NCBI RefSeq assembly: GCF_018881795.1
Contig: NZ_JACVPQ010000001.1
Span: 1,029,633 to 1,093,632 of the forward strand
Direction: 5' to 3'
From: Polynucleobacter sp. MWH-Jannik1A5
GTDB lineage: Bacteria; Pseudomonadota; Gammaproteobacteria; Burkholderiales; Burkholderiaceae
Length of the DNA: 64,000 nucleotides
The translations under genes were made by a program, and so were the position numbers. The notes under the pieces are model-generated. The model was not told the DNA's origin. It made no database searches and saw only the letters and a list, made by a program, of their open reading frames with translations. Below are positions 8,741 to 18,238 of the stretch, piece by piece. Position 1 is the first letter of the stretch. Every line of letters starts with the position of its first letter.

Positions 8741-9786
8741 TAAACAATTTGCCCAAGGTTAAAGATAGGGAGATACAAAATGATGACTAGACTTCCAATA
8801 ATGAGTCCAATAATAATAATTAATAAAGGCTCTAGGCTATGACTTAGAGTGTTCAAGCGATTACTTAACCGAGAGCTCAATATTGTTGCGCGCCTCTGTA
8901 GCATATCAGCTAGCGCACCACTTTCAGATGCAATTGTTAAGAGCTGTAGTGTTTCCTGATCAAATAGTATGTGTCTTGGATCCGCTTTAATGATGGCATC
9001 TCCAAGTGACCAGCCACGGGTTAGGTGTTTGAATATTTCTGCGCTGAAATCATGGCTAAGCCAATGGTTGGATGATTGGGCGGTCACCCTGAGGGCATCT
9101 GGCAAGGGTAATCCAGATTGCAGTAGATGACCTAGTGTGCGACACCAATAAGTCAGGGTGGCTAGCTGGAGTAGTCGTCCAACTAAGGGTAGGTAGAAGC
9201 CAAGTCGATCACAATATTTTTGTAACTTAGGCAACTTGGCCCATGCGATGCTAAAGAATCCGGCAATGACTACTAAAGTAATCAGCAGCTCAATGTAAAA
9301 CGCTTCGAACCATGCTGATATATCGATCAATACCTTGGTTGGGGTTGGTAACTCCGCTTGAAAATGAGTGAAAACATCCTTAAAGACAGGCACAACCCAA
9401 ATCATCATCACCATCACCAAAAGAAACGAGCTTGTCAGGGTGATAGTGGGGTAACTCATTGCCTGTTGAATTTTTTGACGCAGTTCAATTTGAGCCTCTA
9501 GCTGTTTGCAGATTGTTTGAAGTGCTAGATCAAGGTCGCCTGTACGCTCGCTTACTCGTATTAGGTTAATAAACTCCATGGAGAATTGATTATTTTGCTT
9601 TCCCAAGCATTGAGAAAAACTCTCTCCCTTTTTTAACTCCGCATAAATGCTACTGATCCAGGGAAGCCAAGACTTTGGTGCAGTGGAGTAAATGAGCGCA
9701 ACTGCATTAAGAAGTGGTAGACCAGACTCTAGGAGTGTCAAGAGCTGGTCAGCAAAATGTAATTGATTTTGCTTGCTTAGCGCCAT
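8740..9786 (-). CDS. pilC: Type IV pilus inner-membrane platform protein PilC
   Basis: Two T2SSF domains in 348 residues, with hydrophobic segments near 110-135, 155-180 and 320-342. It recruits the assembly ATPase and carries pilin into the growing fibre. The motifs FINLIRVSERTGDLD in the first repeat and LLTIASESGALADML in the second are diagnostic. It is shorter than the usual roughly 400 residues because it starts directly in the first repeat. The start overlaps the pilB end by 10 bp and the stop overlaps the pilD start (TAATG), so these genes are translationally linked. Confidence 0.9.
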   Translation of the reverse strand: MALSKQNQLHFADQLLTLLESGLPLLNAVALIYSTAPKSWLPWISSIYAELKKGESFSQCLGKQNNQFSMEFINLIRVSERTGDLDLALQTICKQLEAQIELRQKIQQAMSYPTITLTSSFLLVMVMMIWVVPVFKDVFTHFQAELPTPTKVLIDISAWFEAFYIELLITLVVIAGFFSIAWAKLPKLQKYCDRLGFYLPLVGRLLQLATLTYWCRTLGHLLQSGLPLPDALRVTAQSSNHWLSHDFSAEIFKHLTRGWSLGDAIIKADPRHILFDQETLQLLTIASESGALADMLQRRATILSSRLSNRLNTLSHSLEPLLIIIIGLIIGSLVIILYLPIFNLGQIV

Positions 9787-10856
9787 AAGCCGACTTCTGA
9801 CTCTAGGTCTGCCTGAGTAATATGACCTGCATGTACATGAACTAATCCGGCATCCCGCATTCGAGTATATGAAATGGATGAGTCAAAAATTTTGCTGCTG
9901 TTGAGTACCTCATGAACTCCAATACGGCCAAAGTAGCCGCTGCCACCACAGCTAGAGCATTGGACTTTTTCAGTTGACTTGAGTTTTTGGCATTGGCGGC
10001 AAGCCATTCTGATTAAGCGCTGTGAACTGACACTTAACAAGCAAGATTCAAGTGACTCTTGATCAATTCCAAGACTCTTTAGTCGAGGCAATACTCCACG
10101 AGCATTGCGGGTGTGTAATGTGCTCAAAACAAGGTGCCCAGTTTGTGCCGCCTGAATCGCTAATTGTGATGTGGCAGCATCGCGAATTTCGCCAATCATG
10201 ATGACGTCGGGATCTTGGCGTAGCAGGGCGCGAATGATCGTTGGAAAATCGAGTCCTGCCCGCGGGTGATATGCAACCTGATTAATTCCCGCTAGTCGAA
10301 TTTCAATCGGATCCTCTATAGAACAAAGATTACGATGAGATTGATTGAGATATCTCAAGCAACTATAAAGCGTACGTGTTTTACCACTACCTGTTGGCCC
10401 ACTTACCAGAATGAGTCCATTCGGTTGAGAAAGTGCTTGTTGAAATAAAGTGAATTGATCTGGCAGGAGACCAATTTCCGTAAGATCAAGATCTTCAATA
10501 CGGCTTGGCAATATACGGATAACCGCTTTTTCTCCATAAAGAGTGGGTAGGATTGAAACGCGGCAATCCATATTGGGTTTAGAGAAATTGAGACCAATAC
10601 AAAGACGGCCATCCTGCGGAAGACGTTTCTCTGCAAGATCAAGGCGAGCTAGGACCTTGATGCGAGCAATCAGGCGCTCATGTAATTCAATAGGAAAGTG
10701 TGAGTGGACTTGAAGTAAACCGTCTATGCGAAAGCGAACGAGGGTTGCTTGTGACCCAGCCTCAATATGAATATCACTCGCTCTAGCATTAATGGCATGA
10801 GCAGCAATTTCATACCATGTGCGAATAATTAGCGAATCATCTTTGGCAACGCTCAA
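9777..10856 (-). CDS. pilB: Type IV pilus assembly ATPase PilB (GspE family), short form
   Basis: Hexameric secretion ATPase that powers pilus extension. Walker A GPTGSGKT is at 153-160, the Asp box near 181 (IEDPIE), Walker B near 218-228 (DVIMIGEIRD) and the His box near 241-249 (HLVLSTLHT). Four cysteines C286, C289, C300 and C303 form the zinc-binding motif of PilB/GspE. At 359 residues it has the N2 and ATPase domains but lacks the roughly 200-residue N-terminal MshEN-type domain. It shares four bases with the preceding CNNM/CBS gene. Confidence 0.9.
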   Translation of the reverse strand: MSVAKDDSLIIRTWYEIAAHAINARASDIHIEAGSQATLVRFRIDGLLQVHSHFPIELHERLIARIKVLARLDLAEKRLPQDGRLCIGLNFSKPNMDCRVSILPTLYGEKAVIRILPSRIEDLDLTEIGLLPDQFTLFQQALSQPNGLILVSGPTGSGKTRTLYSCLRYLNQSHRNLCSIEDPIEIRLAGINQVAYHPRAGLDFPTIIRALLRQDPDVIMIGEIRDAATSQLAIQAAQTGHLVLSTLHTRNARGVLPRLKSLGIDQESLESCLLSVSSQRLIRMACRQCQKLKSTEKVQCSSCGGSGYFGRIGVHEVLNSSKIFDSSISYTRMRDAGLVHVHAGHITQADLESEVGLWR

Positions 10857-12142
10857 TCTTGTTCTTGAGCTTGGCTTGGCCGATAGAGTTTTACAGTTTT
10901 TACGCCGTGTTCATCAAATTGAACAATTTCCATAACGATGCCAGCAATTCGAATGCTGACATCATGATCGGGAATGGCTTCTAGCTTCTCAAGAATGAGG
11001 CCATTTAATGTACGCGGCCCGTCTAGCGGAAGATTGAGATTGAGCAGACGATTGAGGTCTCTTAGAGAGGCGCTGCCGCTGGCGAGGTAAGTGCCATCAG
11101 CAAGCCAATGAGGATCGGTTGAAAGGTTTGAGAACGAGGTGGTGAACTCTCCAATCAGTTCCTCAACAATATCCTCAAAAGTTACTAGACCTAATACTTC
11201 ACCATATTCATTTACCACTAAGCTCAAGCGCTGCTGGTTGTCTTGAAAGAACTGCATTTGTTGCAGTACTGGCGTGCCGCTAGGAATAAAGTAGGGCTCA
11301 TTCAACAGGACTCTAAAGTCCTCATGTTTTAAATCGGTATCACCCAATAATGACAAAGCTTTTTTCACTGAGAGGATGCCTACAATGCGTTCCGAATCCT
11401 GGTCGCATACTGGTAATTTGTTGTGATAGCAGGTTTCTAATTGCTGAACAACTTCATCAATTGGTCTTGATAAGTCCAAAACCTCAATCTTCGACCTAGG
11501 GGTCATCACATCATCAACAGTGATGTTTTCGAGGTTAAACAAGTTGAGCAAAATATTGCGATGATGATTGGAGACAAAGCGGTTTGATTCCAAAACTAGG
11601 CTGCGTAACTCCTCTTTGCTCATGGCTCTGCTATCGGAAGATGACTGCAAGCCGGATACTTTCATCAAGCCTGAGACAAAGCTATTAATAAACCAGAGTA
11701 AAGGCTTGAGTAAAAAAGTGAGTGGCAAAATAAACCAGCCAACATTGGACGCGATTTTTTCTGGAAATGCTGCTCCAATCACCTTGGGGGTAATTTCGCT
11801 AAAGATAATGATGAGCAGTGCAACCACTAGAGTTGCAATAGAGAGCACAAGACCGCTATCACCAAAAATATGCAGGGCAATGCCCGTTACCAGAATTGGT
11901 AAAACAGTATTAATAAGGTTATTGGAGATGAGTAGTACTGATAGCAGTGAATCAATGCGCTTTAAGAGTCTTTCAGCCAGTGCTGCGCCCGCATTACCAC
12001 TATTGGCCATTGCACGGAGGCGATGACGGTTAGAGGACAGCATGCTGGTTTCTGCCATCGAGAAGAAGCCAGATAACGCAAGTAAGAATAGGACTAGAGC
12101 AACTTGGCTATAAAACGGCCAATCGTCAAAAAAGGTGTCCAT
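10853..12142 (-). CDS. CNNM/CBS/CorC-domain membrane protein (HlyC/CorC family)
   Basis: A 429-residue membrane protein. The N-terminal CNNM (DUF21) region has about four hydrophobic segments up to residue 150, with the FFSMAETSMLS signature near 27-37. Two CBS domains follow (VDDVMTPRSKI near 210, then a second near 270-335 with LVVNEYGEVLGLVTFEDIVEELIGE), and a small CorC_HlyC domain ends the protein. Relatives include YfjD/CorB and MpfA, implicated in magnesium efflux. It overlaps pilB by 4 bp and probably leads the minus-strand operon. Confidence 0.88.
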   Translation of the reverse strand: MDTFFDDWPFYSQVALVLFLLALSGFFSMAETSMLSSNRHRLRAMANSGNAGAALAERLLKRIDSLLSVLLISNNLINTVLPILVTGIALHIFGDSGLVLSIATLVVALLIIIFSEITPKVIGAAFPEKIASNVGWFILPLTFLLKPLLWFINSFVSGLMKVSGLQSSSDSRAMSKEELRSLVLESNRFVSNHHRNILLNLFNLENITVDDVMTPRSKIEVLDLSRPIDEVVQQLETCYHNKLPVCDQDSERIVGILSVKKALSLLGDTDLKHEDFRVLLNEPYFIPSGTPVLQQMQFFQDNQQRLSLVVNEYGEVLGLVTFEDIVEELIGEFTTSFSNLSTDPHWLADGTYLASGSASLRDLNRLLNLNLPLDGPRTLNGLILEKLEAIPDHDVSIRIAGIVMEIVQFDEHGVKTVKLYRPSQAQEQD

Positions 12143-12259
12143 GAGTTTTGCCTAAAAAAGTAAGTATGAGTCAATATAGCAAAGTGCTATTTAGGGGGCT
12201 ATAGCTATAGAGTAAAGGGAAGTCAGCTACCGTGTTTAATTGTGTAAGAATAAATCCCT

Positions 12260-12772
12260 ATGACAGCATTTCGAATGCCAAAAATCGCAAATTCCCCCAG
12301 TTACTGCGTGATTGCAGCGCCTTTCGGGCGCCTGGGAGTTACGACGGAGTTGGTGGAGGGGAGTTTGATGTTATCCAAAATCGACTACTTGCCAACAGAT
12401 GCGGCATTGATTCCGCCTAAGAACGCATTGGCAAAAGAGGTAGCGCGTCAGTGCAAGGAATACTTTAAAGATCCTCATTGGCAATTCGATTTACCTATAA
12501 AACCAGCAGGTACTGAGCATCAGAAAAAAGTATGGTCTAGCATTCAAGATATTCCTGCCGGTAAAACGAAGACCTATGGCGAGTTAGCTAAGAAAATCAA
12601 AAGCGGGCCACGCGCAGTAGGTACGGCATGTGGTGCGAATCCCTATCCTCTTATTGCACCTTGTCATAGGGTGGTTTCAGCCCAAGGAATTGGCGGATTT
12701 ATGAAAGAAAATTCTCCCGGTTTGTATCGCCAAATAAAGCTTTGGCTTTTAAAGCATGAGGGTGCTTTATAG
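12260..12772 (+). CDS. ogt: Methylated-DNA-protein-cysteine S-methyltransferase
   Basis: Repairs O6-alkylguanine by moving the alkyl group to its own cysteine. The active-site PCHRV is preceded by NPYPLIA, near residue 134, and the helix-turn-helix with GKTKTYGELA (near 106) and RAVGTA is present. An N-terminal ribonuclease-H-like domain fills residues 15-85. The 170-residue length fits Ogt without an Ada domain. The ATG at 12260 has only a weak ribosome binding site. It converges with the squalene synthase-like gene, with 4 bp between stops. Confidence 0.92.
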   Translation: MTAFRMPKIANSPSYCVIAAPFGRLGVTTELVEGSLMLSKIDYLPTDAALIPPKNALAKEVARQCKEYFKDPHWQFDLPIKPAGTEHQKKVWSSIQDIPAGKTKTYGELAKKIKSGPRAVGTACGANPYPLIAPCHRVVSAQGIGGFMKENSPGLYRQIKLWLLKHEGAL

Positions 12773-12776
12773 GTTT

Positions 12777-13751
12777 TTACTTGGCCAGGGTTCTGCTGTT
12801 GAGATAGAAAAAAGCTTTCATCAGCATATCGCTTTTCACGGCCAGCTTGGTAAAGCCATAAAACTGCATTACCGTACTTTTGGAGAGTTTTACTTCATCT
12901 TTGCTATTAAATTCTGTGCGATTAGCAATTTTTGTAAGCGTCATTACTGCCAAGCCAAAAGCTAAAAAACAAAAACGCCTCATGCCCTGTTCTTGCTTGG
13001 GAATCAGCAGGATGTACTTTAAAGAGTCTTGTAATTTTTGGTAGGCGATCTTCAATAGCTCTGCCTGACTCATATTGATTGGCTTCCAGGAGACTCCGCG
13101 CGCCCTGTCTTCAGGGGAATCCTTAAGAATATTGGTCATTTGCAGTGCTTGACCAAATGCAATGGCTAAATTCTCATGCCCTACGAGCTCTTTTTTAAAA
13201 GCGTGTGAGTGATTGCTAAATATGGTGGTGAGTAACTCGCCAACTACGCCAGCAACCACATAGCAGTATTTCTCAAACTCAGCGAGGTCTTGAAGGCCGG
13301 CTTGATTTTGTTTTCCATGAAAAAAAGACATTCCTTCTGACATGATGGAAACGCATCGACTCACAGCCTGTTGGTCGTCGCTAGAGCAGGTATGCAGAAT
13401 TCTTAAAACAGTCGGTGTATTTGCAATTAAATCGAGCTCATCTGGATTGCTGTAATTCTTTAATGCCTCAAGACAAGACTTAACAAAATTTTCAACGGAG
13501 ACCTTTTCAAGTACGGCATCTAAAAAAAGCGCCGATAGCGCCTGCTTGGTTTGAGCGCTTAATTCTGCAGCATCCTCAATGGTGTCAACAATGCGGCAAA
13601 GTAGGTAGGTATTGCCAACTACCTTTTCAATACTTGGGGGGAGAAGCGGTATGGTGAGAGCAAAAGTGCGCGATACGGAGTTCAGAATGGCCTTTTGGTA
13701 TGCCAGATCAGCGAACGGGCTTGATATTGGGATTTGCTTGGGTGCTCTCAC
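12777..13751 (-). CDS. Squalene/phytoene synthase family protein, squalene synthase-like
   Basis: Trans-isoprenyl diphosphate synthase head-to-head condensing enzyme of 324 residues. The N-terminal SRTFALTIPLLP near residue 27 and the first aspartate motif DTIED near 56 resemble squalene synthases rather than phytoene synthases; the second acidic motif is NILKDSPEDRARG near 215. The substrate is probably farnesyl diphosphate. No hopanoid (hpn) genes, shc or carotenoid genes are beside it, so the end product cannot be read from this window. Confidence 0.82.
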   Translation of the reverse strand: MRAPKQIPISSPFADLAYQKAILNSVSRTFALTIPLLPPSIEKVVGNTYLLCRIVDTIEDAAELSAQTKQALSALFLDAVLEKVSVENFVKSCLEALKNYSNPDELDLIANTPTVLRILHTCSSDDQQAVSRCVSIMSEGMSFFHGKQNQAGLQDLAEFEKYCYVVAGVVGELLTTIFSNHSHAFKKELVGHENLAIAFGQALQMTNILKDSPEDRARGVSWKPINMSQAELLKIAYQKLQDSLKYILLIPKQEQGMRRFCFLAFGLAVMTLTKIANRTEFNSKDEVKLSKSTVMQFYGFTKLAVKSDMLMKAFFYLNSRTLAK

Positions 13752-13868
13752 TCTTGAATTATGTCAGACCGGCGTCTTTCATGGAGTGTTACAAGGAGAT
13801 GTTTTTGCTAACTGTCAAAAGTGACATGGCCATATAATTTCATCAAATTTCAGAAGGAGCATATAGGC

Positions 13869-15284
13869 GTGCTAATTTGGTTCGTCATTATTTACTGGGT
13901 TGTCTCGGTAGGAATTGGTTTGTGGGCTGCCCTGCGAGTCAAAAATACCGCTGACTTTGCTGCGGCTGGACATAGTCTGCCGTTGCCGATTGTCACCGCT
14001 ACAGTATTTGCTACCTGGTTTGGATCTGAAACTGTTTTAGGCATTCCCGCTACTTTTCTAAAAGAGGGTTTAGGAGGCGTAGTTTCTGATCCATTCGGAT
14101 CATCCCTATGTCTAATTTTGGTTGGCCTCTTTTTTGCACGACATTTGTATAACCGTCGCATGCTGACCATTGGTGATTTCTTTCGTGAAAAGTATGGCCG
14201 TACGGTGGAGGTTTTAGTGACCCTCTGCATTGTGGTTTCTTATTTAGGTTGGGTGGCTGCACAAATTAAAGCCTTGGGCCTCGTATTTAACGTCGTTTCT
14301 GAGGGCAGCATTTCTCAGACGGGTGGCATGTTGATTGGTGCGGGTAGCGTTTTGATTTACACCTTATTTGGTGGGATGTGGTCAGTTGCCATTACGGACT
14401 TTATTCAAATGATCATCATCGTCATTGGCATGCTCTATATCGGCGGTGAAATGACATCACAGACTGGTGGTATTGGTGTGGTCATTGAGCATGCTGCCGC
14501 AGCTGGTCAATTCAGTAACTTCTGGCCGGATATGAATTTGGCATCCATCTTGGGTTTTGTTGCTGCTTTGTGCACCATGATGTTGGGCTCTATTCCGCAA
14601 CAAGACGTATTCCAGCGGATTACCTCATCTAAGAATGTCAATATTGCCGTTCAGGCTGCTTTACTGGGTGGTGTACTGTATTTCATATTTGCTTTTGTGC
14701 CGATGTACTTGGCTTACTCAGCAATCTTGATTAGTCCGGATTTGGTGAAGCAATATTTAAATACCGATCCACAAATGATCTTACCGAAACTGATTCTGAA
14801 TCATGCGCCACTCATTGCGCAGGTCATGTTCTTTGGCGCCCTCTTATCGGCCATCAAGAGTTGTGCGAGTGCAACTTTATTGGCGCCCTCAGTCACCTTT
14901 GCTGAAAACATTGTGCGCGGTTTTTTCAAGCATTTATCCGACCAGGATTTATTGAAGGTGATGCGAATTACCGTTCTTTGTTTTGCTGTGGTCGTAACAT
15001 TTTTTGCCATTAATTCAAACCTATCTATTTTCAAGATGGTCGAGAACGCATACAAGGTGACTTTAGTAGCCGCATTTGTTCCTTTGGCTTTTGGCGTGTA
15101 TTGGTCAAGAGCGAATTCTTTAGGGGGATTGTTGGCGGTAGTTGGGGGTCTTACGGTCTGGATCAGCTGCGAAACTTTGGCGCCGGATGCCATCATGCCG
15201 CCACAATTGGCCGGTCTCATGGCCAGTATTGCAGGCATGCTTTTAGGTAGCTTGGTACCCAGAGATCAATTAAAGGCGATTTAG
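13869..15284 (+). CDS. Sodium:solute symporter family (SSS) transporter
   Basis: Integral membrane transporter of 471 residues with about 13 hydrophobic segments. The FAAAGHSLP and ATWFGSETVLGIP segments near residues 30-65 are typical of SSS members. The GTG at 13869 is chosen because AAGGAG lies 9 bp before it; an in-frame GTG at 13821 lacks a site. The next genes encode a ketopantoate reductase-family enzyme and a fumarylacetoacetate hydrolase-family enzyme, so the substrate may be an organic acid, but PanF-like or other specificity is not shown by the sequence. Confidence 0.88.
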   Translation: MLIWFVIIYWVVSVGIGLWAALRVKNTADFAAAGHSLPLPIVTATVFATWFGSETVLGIPATFLKEGLGGVVSDPFGSSLCLILVGLFFARHLYNRRMLTIGDFFREKYGRTVEVLVTLCIVVSYLGWVAAQIKALGLVFNVVSEGSISQTGGMLIGAGSVLIYTLFGGMWSVAITDFIQMIIIVIGMLYIGGEMTSQTGGIGVVIEHAAAAGQFSNFWPDMNLASILGFVAALCTMMLGSIPQQDVFQRITSSKNVNIAVQAALLGGVLYFIFAFVPMYLAYSAILISPDLVKQYLNTDPQMILPKLILNHAPLIAQVMFFGALLSAIKSCASATLLAPSVTFAENIVRGFFKHLSDQDLLKVMRITVLCFAVVVTFFAINSNLSIFKMVENAYKVTLVAAFVPLAFGVYWSRANSLGGLLAVVGGLTVWISCETLAPDAIMPPQLAGLMASIAGMLLGSLVPRDQLKAI

Positions 15285-15384
15285 GACAATAGTTGCTTAA
15301 AAAATAGGCAACCATAATTGCTGCAGCGCAAAAAGCCAATTAAAATGTCAGTAATTGAAAATTTTTAGTTCTTATGGAGTTCCT

Positions 15385-16404
15385 ATGAAAATCTGTGTGA
15401 TCGGTGGGGGTGGCGCTATTGGCGGTTACCTGGCTGTCATGTTGGCGCGAGCAGGCAACGATGTCACTGTTGTTGCTCGTGGCGCAACTTTAGCGGCGAT
15501 TAAAGAGCGTGGCCTTGCTCTCATTATGGATGACCAACCAGAGCCTTTGGTTGCCCAAGTAAAAGCTGTTGAAAAAATTCGCGATGCTGAAACTCCAGAT
15601 GTAGTCATTCTGGCAGTGAAGGCGCATCAAGTGGAGCCGATCATTGATGACTTGGCTGCGATCATGGGGCCGGAAACCATTTTGATTCCGATGCAAAACG
15701 GTATTCCCTGGTGGTATTTCCAAAAGCTGGGTGGCGAGTATCAAGACCACTCCGTGGAAACGGTGGATGCTGGTGGCGTTGCTAAGAATGCGATTAATCC
15801 AAACAACATTATTGGTTGCGTAGTGTATCCGGCAACCTTTACACAAGCGCCTGGCGTGATTCGTCACGTGGAAGGCAACCGCTTCCCATTGGGCGAGCTG
15901 GATGGCAAGACTACAGAGCGCATTCAGAAGATGTCTGAGATGATGGGCGCAGCTGGATTTAAGTCACCTATCTTGGACGATATTCGTTCTGAGATCTGGC
16001 TCAAGCTTTGGGGCAATATGACTTTCAACCCAATTAGCTCACTGACTCATGGCACCTTGGAAGGTATCTGCCAATACCCATTAACCAAAGAGTTAGCGCG
16101 CAACATGATGGCAGAAGCACAGACCATTGCTGAGAAGTTGGGCGTTACTTTCCGTGTTGATATTGAGCGTCGTATCGCAGGCGCTGAAAAAGTTGGCAAG
16201 CACAAAACCTCCATGTTGCAAGACTTAGAGGCTGGCCGTAGCTTGGAGATTGATGCATTGTTGGGTTCAGTTATTGAGCTTGGCAAGATCACACAAACTC
16301 CAACCCCTTGCTTGAATACCGTTTTTGCTTTGACGAAGTATCTAGATGAAAATGTCCAAGCTTCTAAAGGCAGCTTAGCGTTACCTTCAGTATCGGGTTA
16401 CTAA
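15385..16404 (+). CDS. 2-dehydropantoate 2-reductase family protein (ApbA/PanE-like)
   Basis: NADPH-dependent ketopantoate reductase-family enzyme of 339 residues. The Rossmann motif GGGGAIGGYLA is at residues 6-16, AVKAHQ near 84 gives the conserved Lys region, and the C-terminal domain has KLWGNMTFNPIS near 214 with its catalytic Lys and Asn. Many genomes carry several paralogues with other 2-oxoacid substrates, so pantothenate synthesis is possible but not proven. The ATG at 15385 has GGAG just upstream. A strong two-way terminator follows. Confidence 0.85.
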   Translation: MKICVIGGGGAIGGYLAVMLARAGNDVTVVARGATLAAIKERGLALIMDDQPEPLVAQVKAVEKIRDAETPDVVILAVKAHQVEPIIDDLAAIMGPETILIPMQNGIPWWYFQKLGGEYQDHSVETVDAGGVAKNAINPNNIIGCVVYPATFTQAPGVIRHVEGNRFPLGELDGKTTERIQKMSEMMGAAGFKSPILDDIRSEIWLKLWGNMTFNPISSLTHGTLEGICQYPLTKELARNMMAEAQTIAEKLGVTFRVDIERRIAGAEKVGKHKTSMLQDLEAGRSLEIDALLGSVIELGKITQTPTPCLNTVFALTKYLDENVQASKGSLALPSVSGY

Positions 16405-16424
16405 AAAGCAAAGCTTTCGCAAAT

Positions 16425-16461
16425 AAAAAACCCTTGCTACTGAACATAGCAAGGGTTTTTG
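16425..16461. terminator. Bidirectional intrinsic terminator
   Basis: A perfect 9-bp stem (CCCTTGCTA at 16431-16439, TAGCAAGGG at 16447-16455) with a 7-base loop is flanked by an A-run and a T-run. It serves the convergent ketopantoate reductase-family and FAH-family genes. Confidence 0.92.
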
Positions 16462-16478
16462 TTTTATGTGCACCTCAA

Positions 16479-17246
16479 TTATTCGAAGCGATTATCGAGT
16501 TGTCCTACGCCATCAATGATGATGCTGACATTGCTACCGGGCTTCATTGAGCCAACGCCAACCGAAGTTCCGCAAGCAATGATGTCGCCCGCTTCGAGTG
16601 GAACGTCTTGCGAGATCAGGCTAACTAATTTCGCGGGTTGGAAAATCATGTCGGCGATAGGATAGTTTTGACGCTCTTGATCATTGAGGATCGTCTTGAT
16701 GCTTAGTTTGCTTGGGTCAACATCAGTGGTGATATAGGGGCCAAACACACCAAAGGTATTAAAGCTTTTTGCACGAGTCCACTGCGCATAACCAGGGTCG
16801 CGATTGAGAATTTCAATAGCAGTTACATCATTGATGCAGGTGTATCCAAAGATCGCTTTTGCAGCTTCTGCTTCATCCACCTCATGACAGCGCTTGCCAA
16901 TAACAATGCCAAGCTCGCCTTCGTAAACTACTTTTCCTGTGTAGGACTTCGGCGTACGAATCACTTGGTTTGCTGCCAAGAAAGAGTTGTTGCCTTTAAG
17001 AAAGTAGAGGGGCTCAGCTGGAACAGCATGCTCAAGCTTGGTGACCAGAGCATGAAAGTTATCCACCATGGCAACCATTTTTGAAGGGGTGCATGGGATA
17101 TCGATAGTGACATCGGATAATTTGATGGTTTCACCGGTCGCCTTGGGGCCGTTGAATAAATCCCCTTCATACACGGCGATTTGGTCGCCCTGCACCTGTC
17201 CCAAACCACTTTTTCCTTGATGCTGAAATCTAAGCCACTGAGCCAT
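16479..17246 (-). CDS. Fumarylacetoacetate hydrolase family protein
   Basis: FAH-fold enzyme of 255 residues. The metal-binding acids are visible in YEGELGIVIG near 109-118 and GYTCINDVTA near 134, and PLYFLKGNNSF near 79 is the usual core entry. Family members hydrolyse, isomerise or decarboxylate 2-oxo compounds from aromatic or sugar-acid breakdown; the exact reaction is open. AGGAAC precedes the start. It diverges from the GrdB-like gene. Confidence 0.88.
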   Translation of the reverse strand: MAQWLRFQHQGKSGLGQVQGDQIAVYEGDLFNGPKATGETIKLSDVTIDIPCTPSKMVAMVDNFHALVTKLEHAVPAEPLYFLKGNNSFLAANQVIRTPKSYTGKVVYEGELGIVIGKRCHEVDEAEAAKAIFGYTCINDVTAIEILNRDPGYAQWTRAKSFNTFGVFGPYITTDVDPSKLSIKTILNDQERQNYPIADMIFQPAKLVSLISQDVPLEAGDIIACGTSVGVGSMKPGSNVSIIIDGVGQLDNRFE

Positions 17247-17302
17247 AATAAGTTCCTATGAAGTTAAATATTTGATATGCAATATCTTACAGGGATGAAT
17301 TG

Positions 17303-18238
17303 ATGTCTAGGACTTCTGAGCTTACTTTTGCACCAGAACAGGATCAACCGGTTCGTTACATGGAGCGCACCCGCAGTTATTACTTGGGTTTGGGTTACGA
17401 GAACCCTTATGTTTGGGCGCACTATATTGATGTTCCCTTTAGCCCCCTAAAAAAACCGTTGGCTCAATCAGTGTTGGGACTCATTACAACGGCCGTCCCA
17501 TATGACTCGGATAAGGGTCCACAGGGTCAGGGCGCGCCTTACAACGCTGCAGCTAAGTTTTATCAGCCATACCAGCAAGCGATTGAGAAAAAAATTGATT
17601 TGCGTATCGCCCATGTGGGAATTGATCGCAAAAACGCGAATATGGAGGATGTTAATTGTTGGTTTCCGCTCGAAGCTGCTAAGAGAGTAGTTACTGCTGG
17701 AGGGGTGAAGGCAATCTCGCCGAATTTTTATGGCTTACCTACCAATCGGAGTCAGCGCCACACATTGGAAATTGATGCTCCTCGTGTTTTAGAAATGCTT
17801 CAGGCGGATGGGGTTGATGTCGCAGTATTGATCCCGAATTGCCCAATCTGTCATCAGAGCCAAAGTTTATTAGCGCGCTATTTAGAGGCTGCTGGAATTT
17901 CAACGGTAGTGATGGCTGCAGCAAAAGATATTGTTGAGTATTGCGGGGTGCCGCGATTGTTGTTTAGCGATTTTCCATTAGGTAACGCAGCTGCTAAACC
18001 GAATGATATTGTTTCGCAGGATTTCAATTTTCAATTAGCACTACGTCTTTTGGAATCAGCTCCCGCGCCGCGCACAACAGTTCAATCGCCGTTGATATGG
18101 TCAGCTGACCCATCTTGGAAATTGGATTATTCCAATCTAGATAAATTGTCTTCGCAAGAAATTGTGCGATTACGTGAAGAGGCCGAGCAGGTCCGGATTA
18201 CTGCGCGTGAGCTCAGAGTCAGTAGTCTAGGAACTTAA
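17303..18238 (+). CDS. GrdB/PrdB-like reductase family protein with CPIC motif
   Basis: A 311-residue soluble protein resembling the glycine/sarcosine/betaine or D-proline reductase selenoprotein B family. Its core is a DVAVLIPNCPICHQS segment with Cys180 and Cys183 after a beta strand, then VEYCGVPR and FSDFPLGN. In the clostridial relatives a redox Cys/Sec site lies at such a position; here both residues are ordinary cysteines and no in-frame TGA is read. The partner subunits of an amino-acid reductase are not nearby, so an amino-acid reductase function is doubtful. ACAGGG precedes the ATG at 17303; a TTG lies one codon upstream. Confidence 0.55.
   Translation: MSRTSELTFAPEQDQPVRYMERTRSYYLGLGYENPYVWAHYIDVPFSPLKKPLAQSVLGLITTAVPYDSDKGPQGQGAPYNAAAKFYQPYQQAIEKKIDLRIAHVGIDRKNANMEDVNCWFPLEAAKRVVTAGGVKAISPNFYGLPTNRSQRHTLEIDAPRVLEMLQADGVDVAVLIPNCPICHQSQSLLARYLEAAGISTVVMAAAKDIVEYCGVPRLLFSDFPLGNAAAKPNDIVSQDFNFQLALRLLESAPAPRTTVQSPLIWSADPSWKLDYSNLDKLSSQEIVRLREEAEQVRITARELRVSSLGT

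Noticed and set aside
14801-15238. 145-codon open frame antisense to the SSS symporter
   Set aside because: Opposite a multi-spanning membrane protein; the peptide has no recognisable feature.
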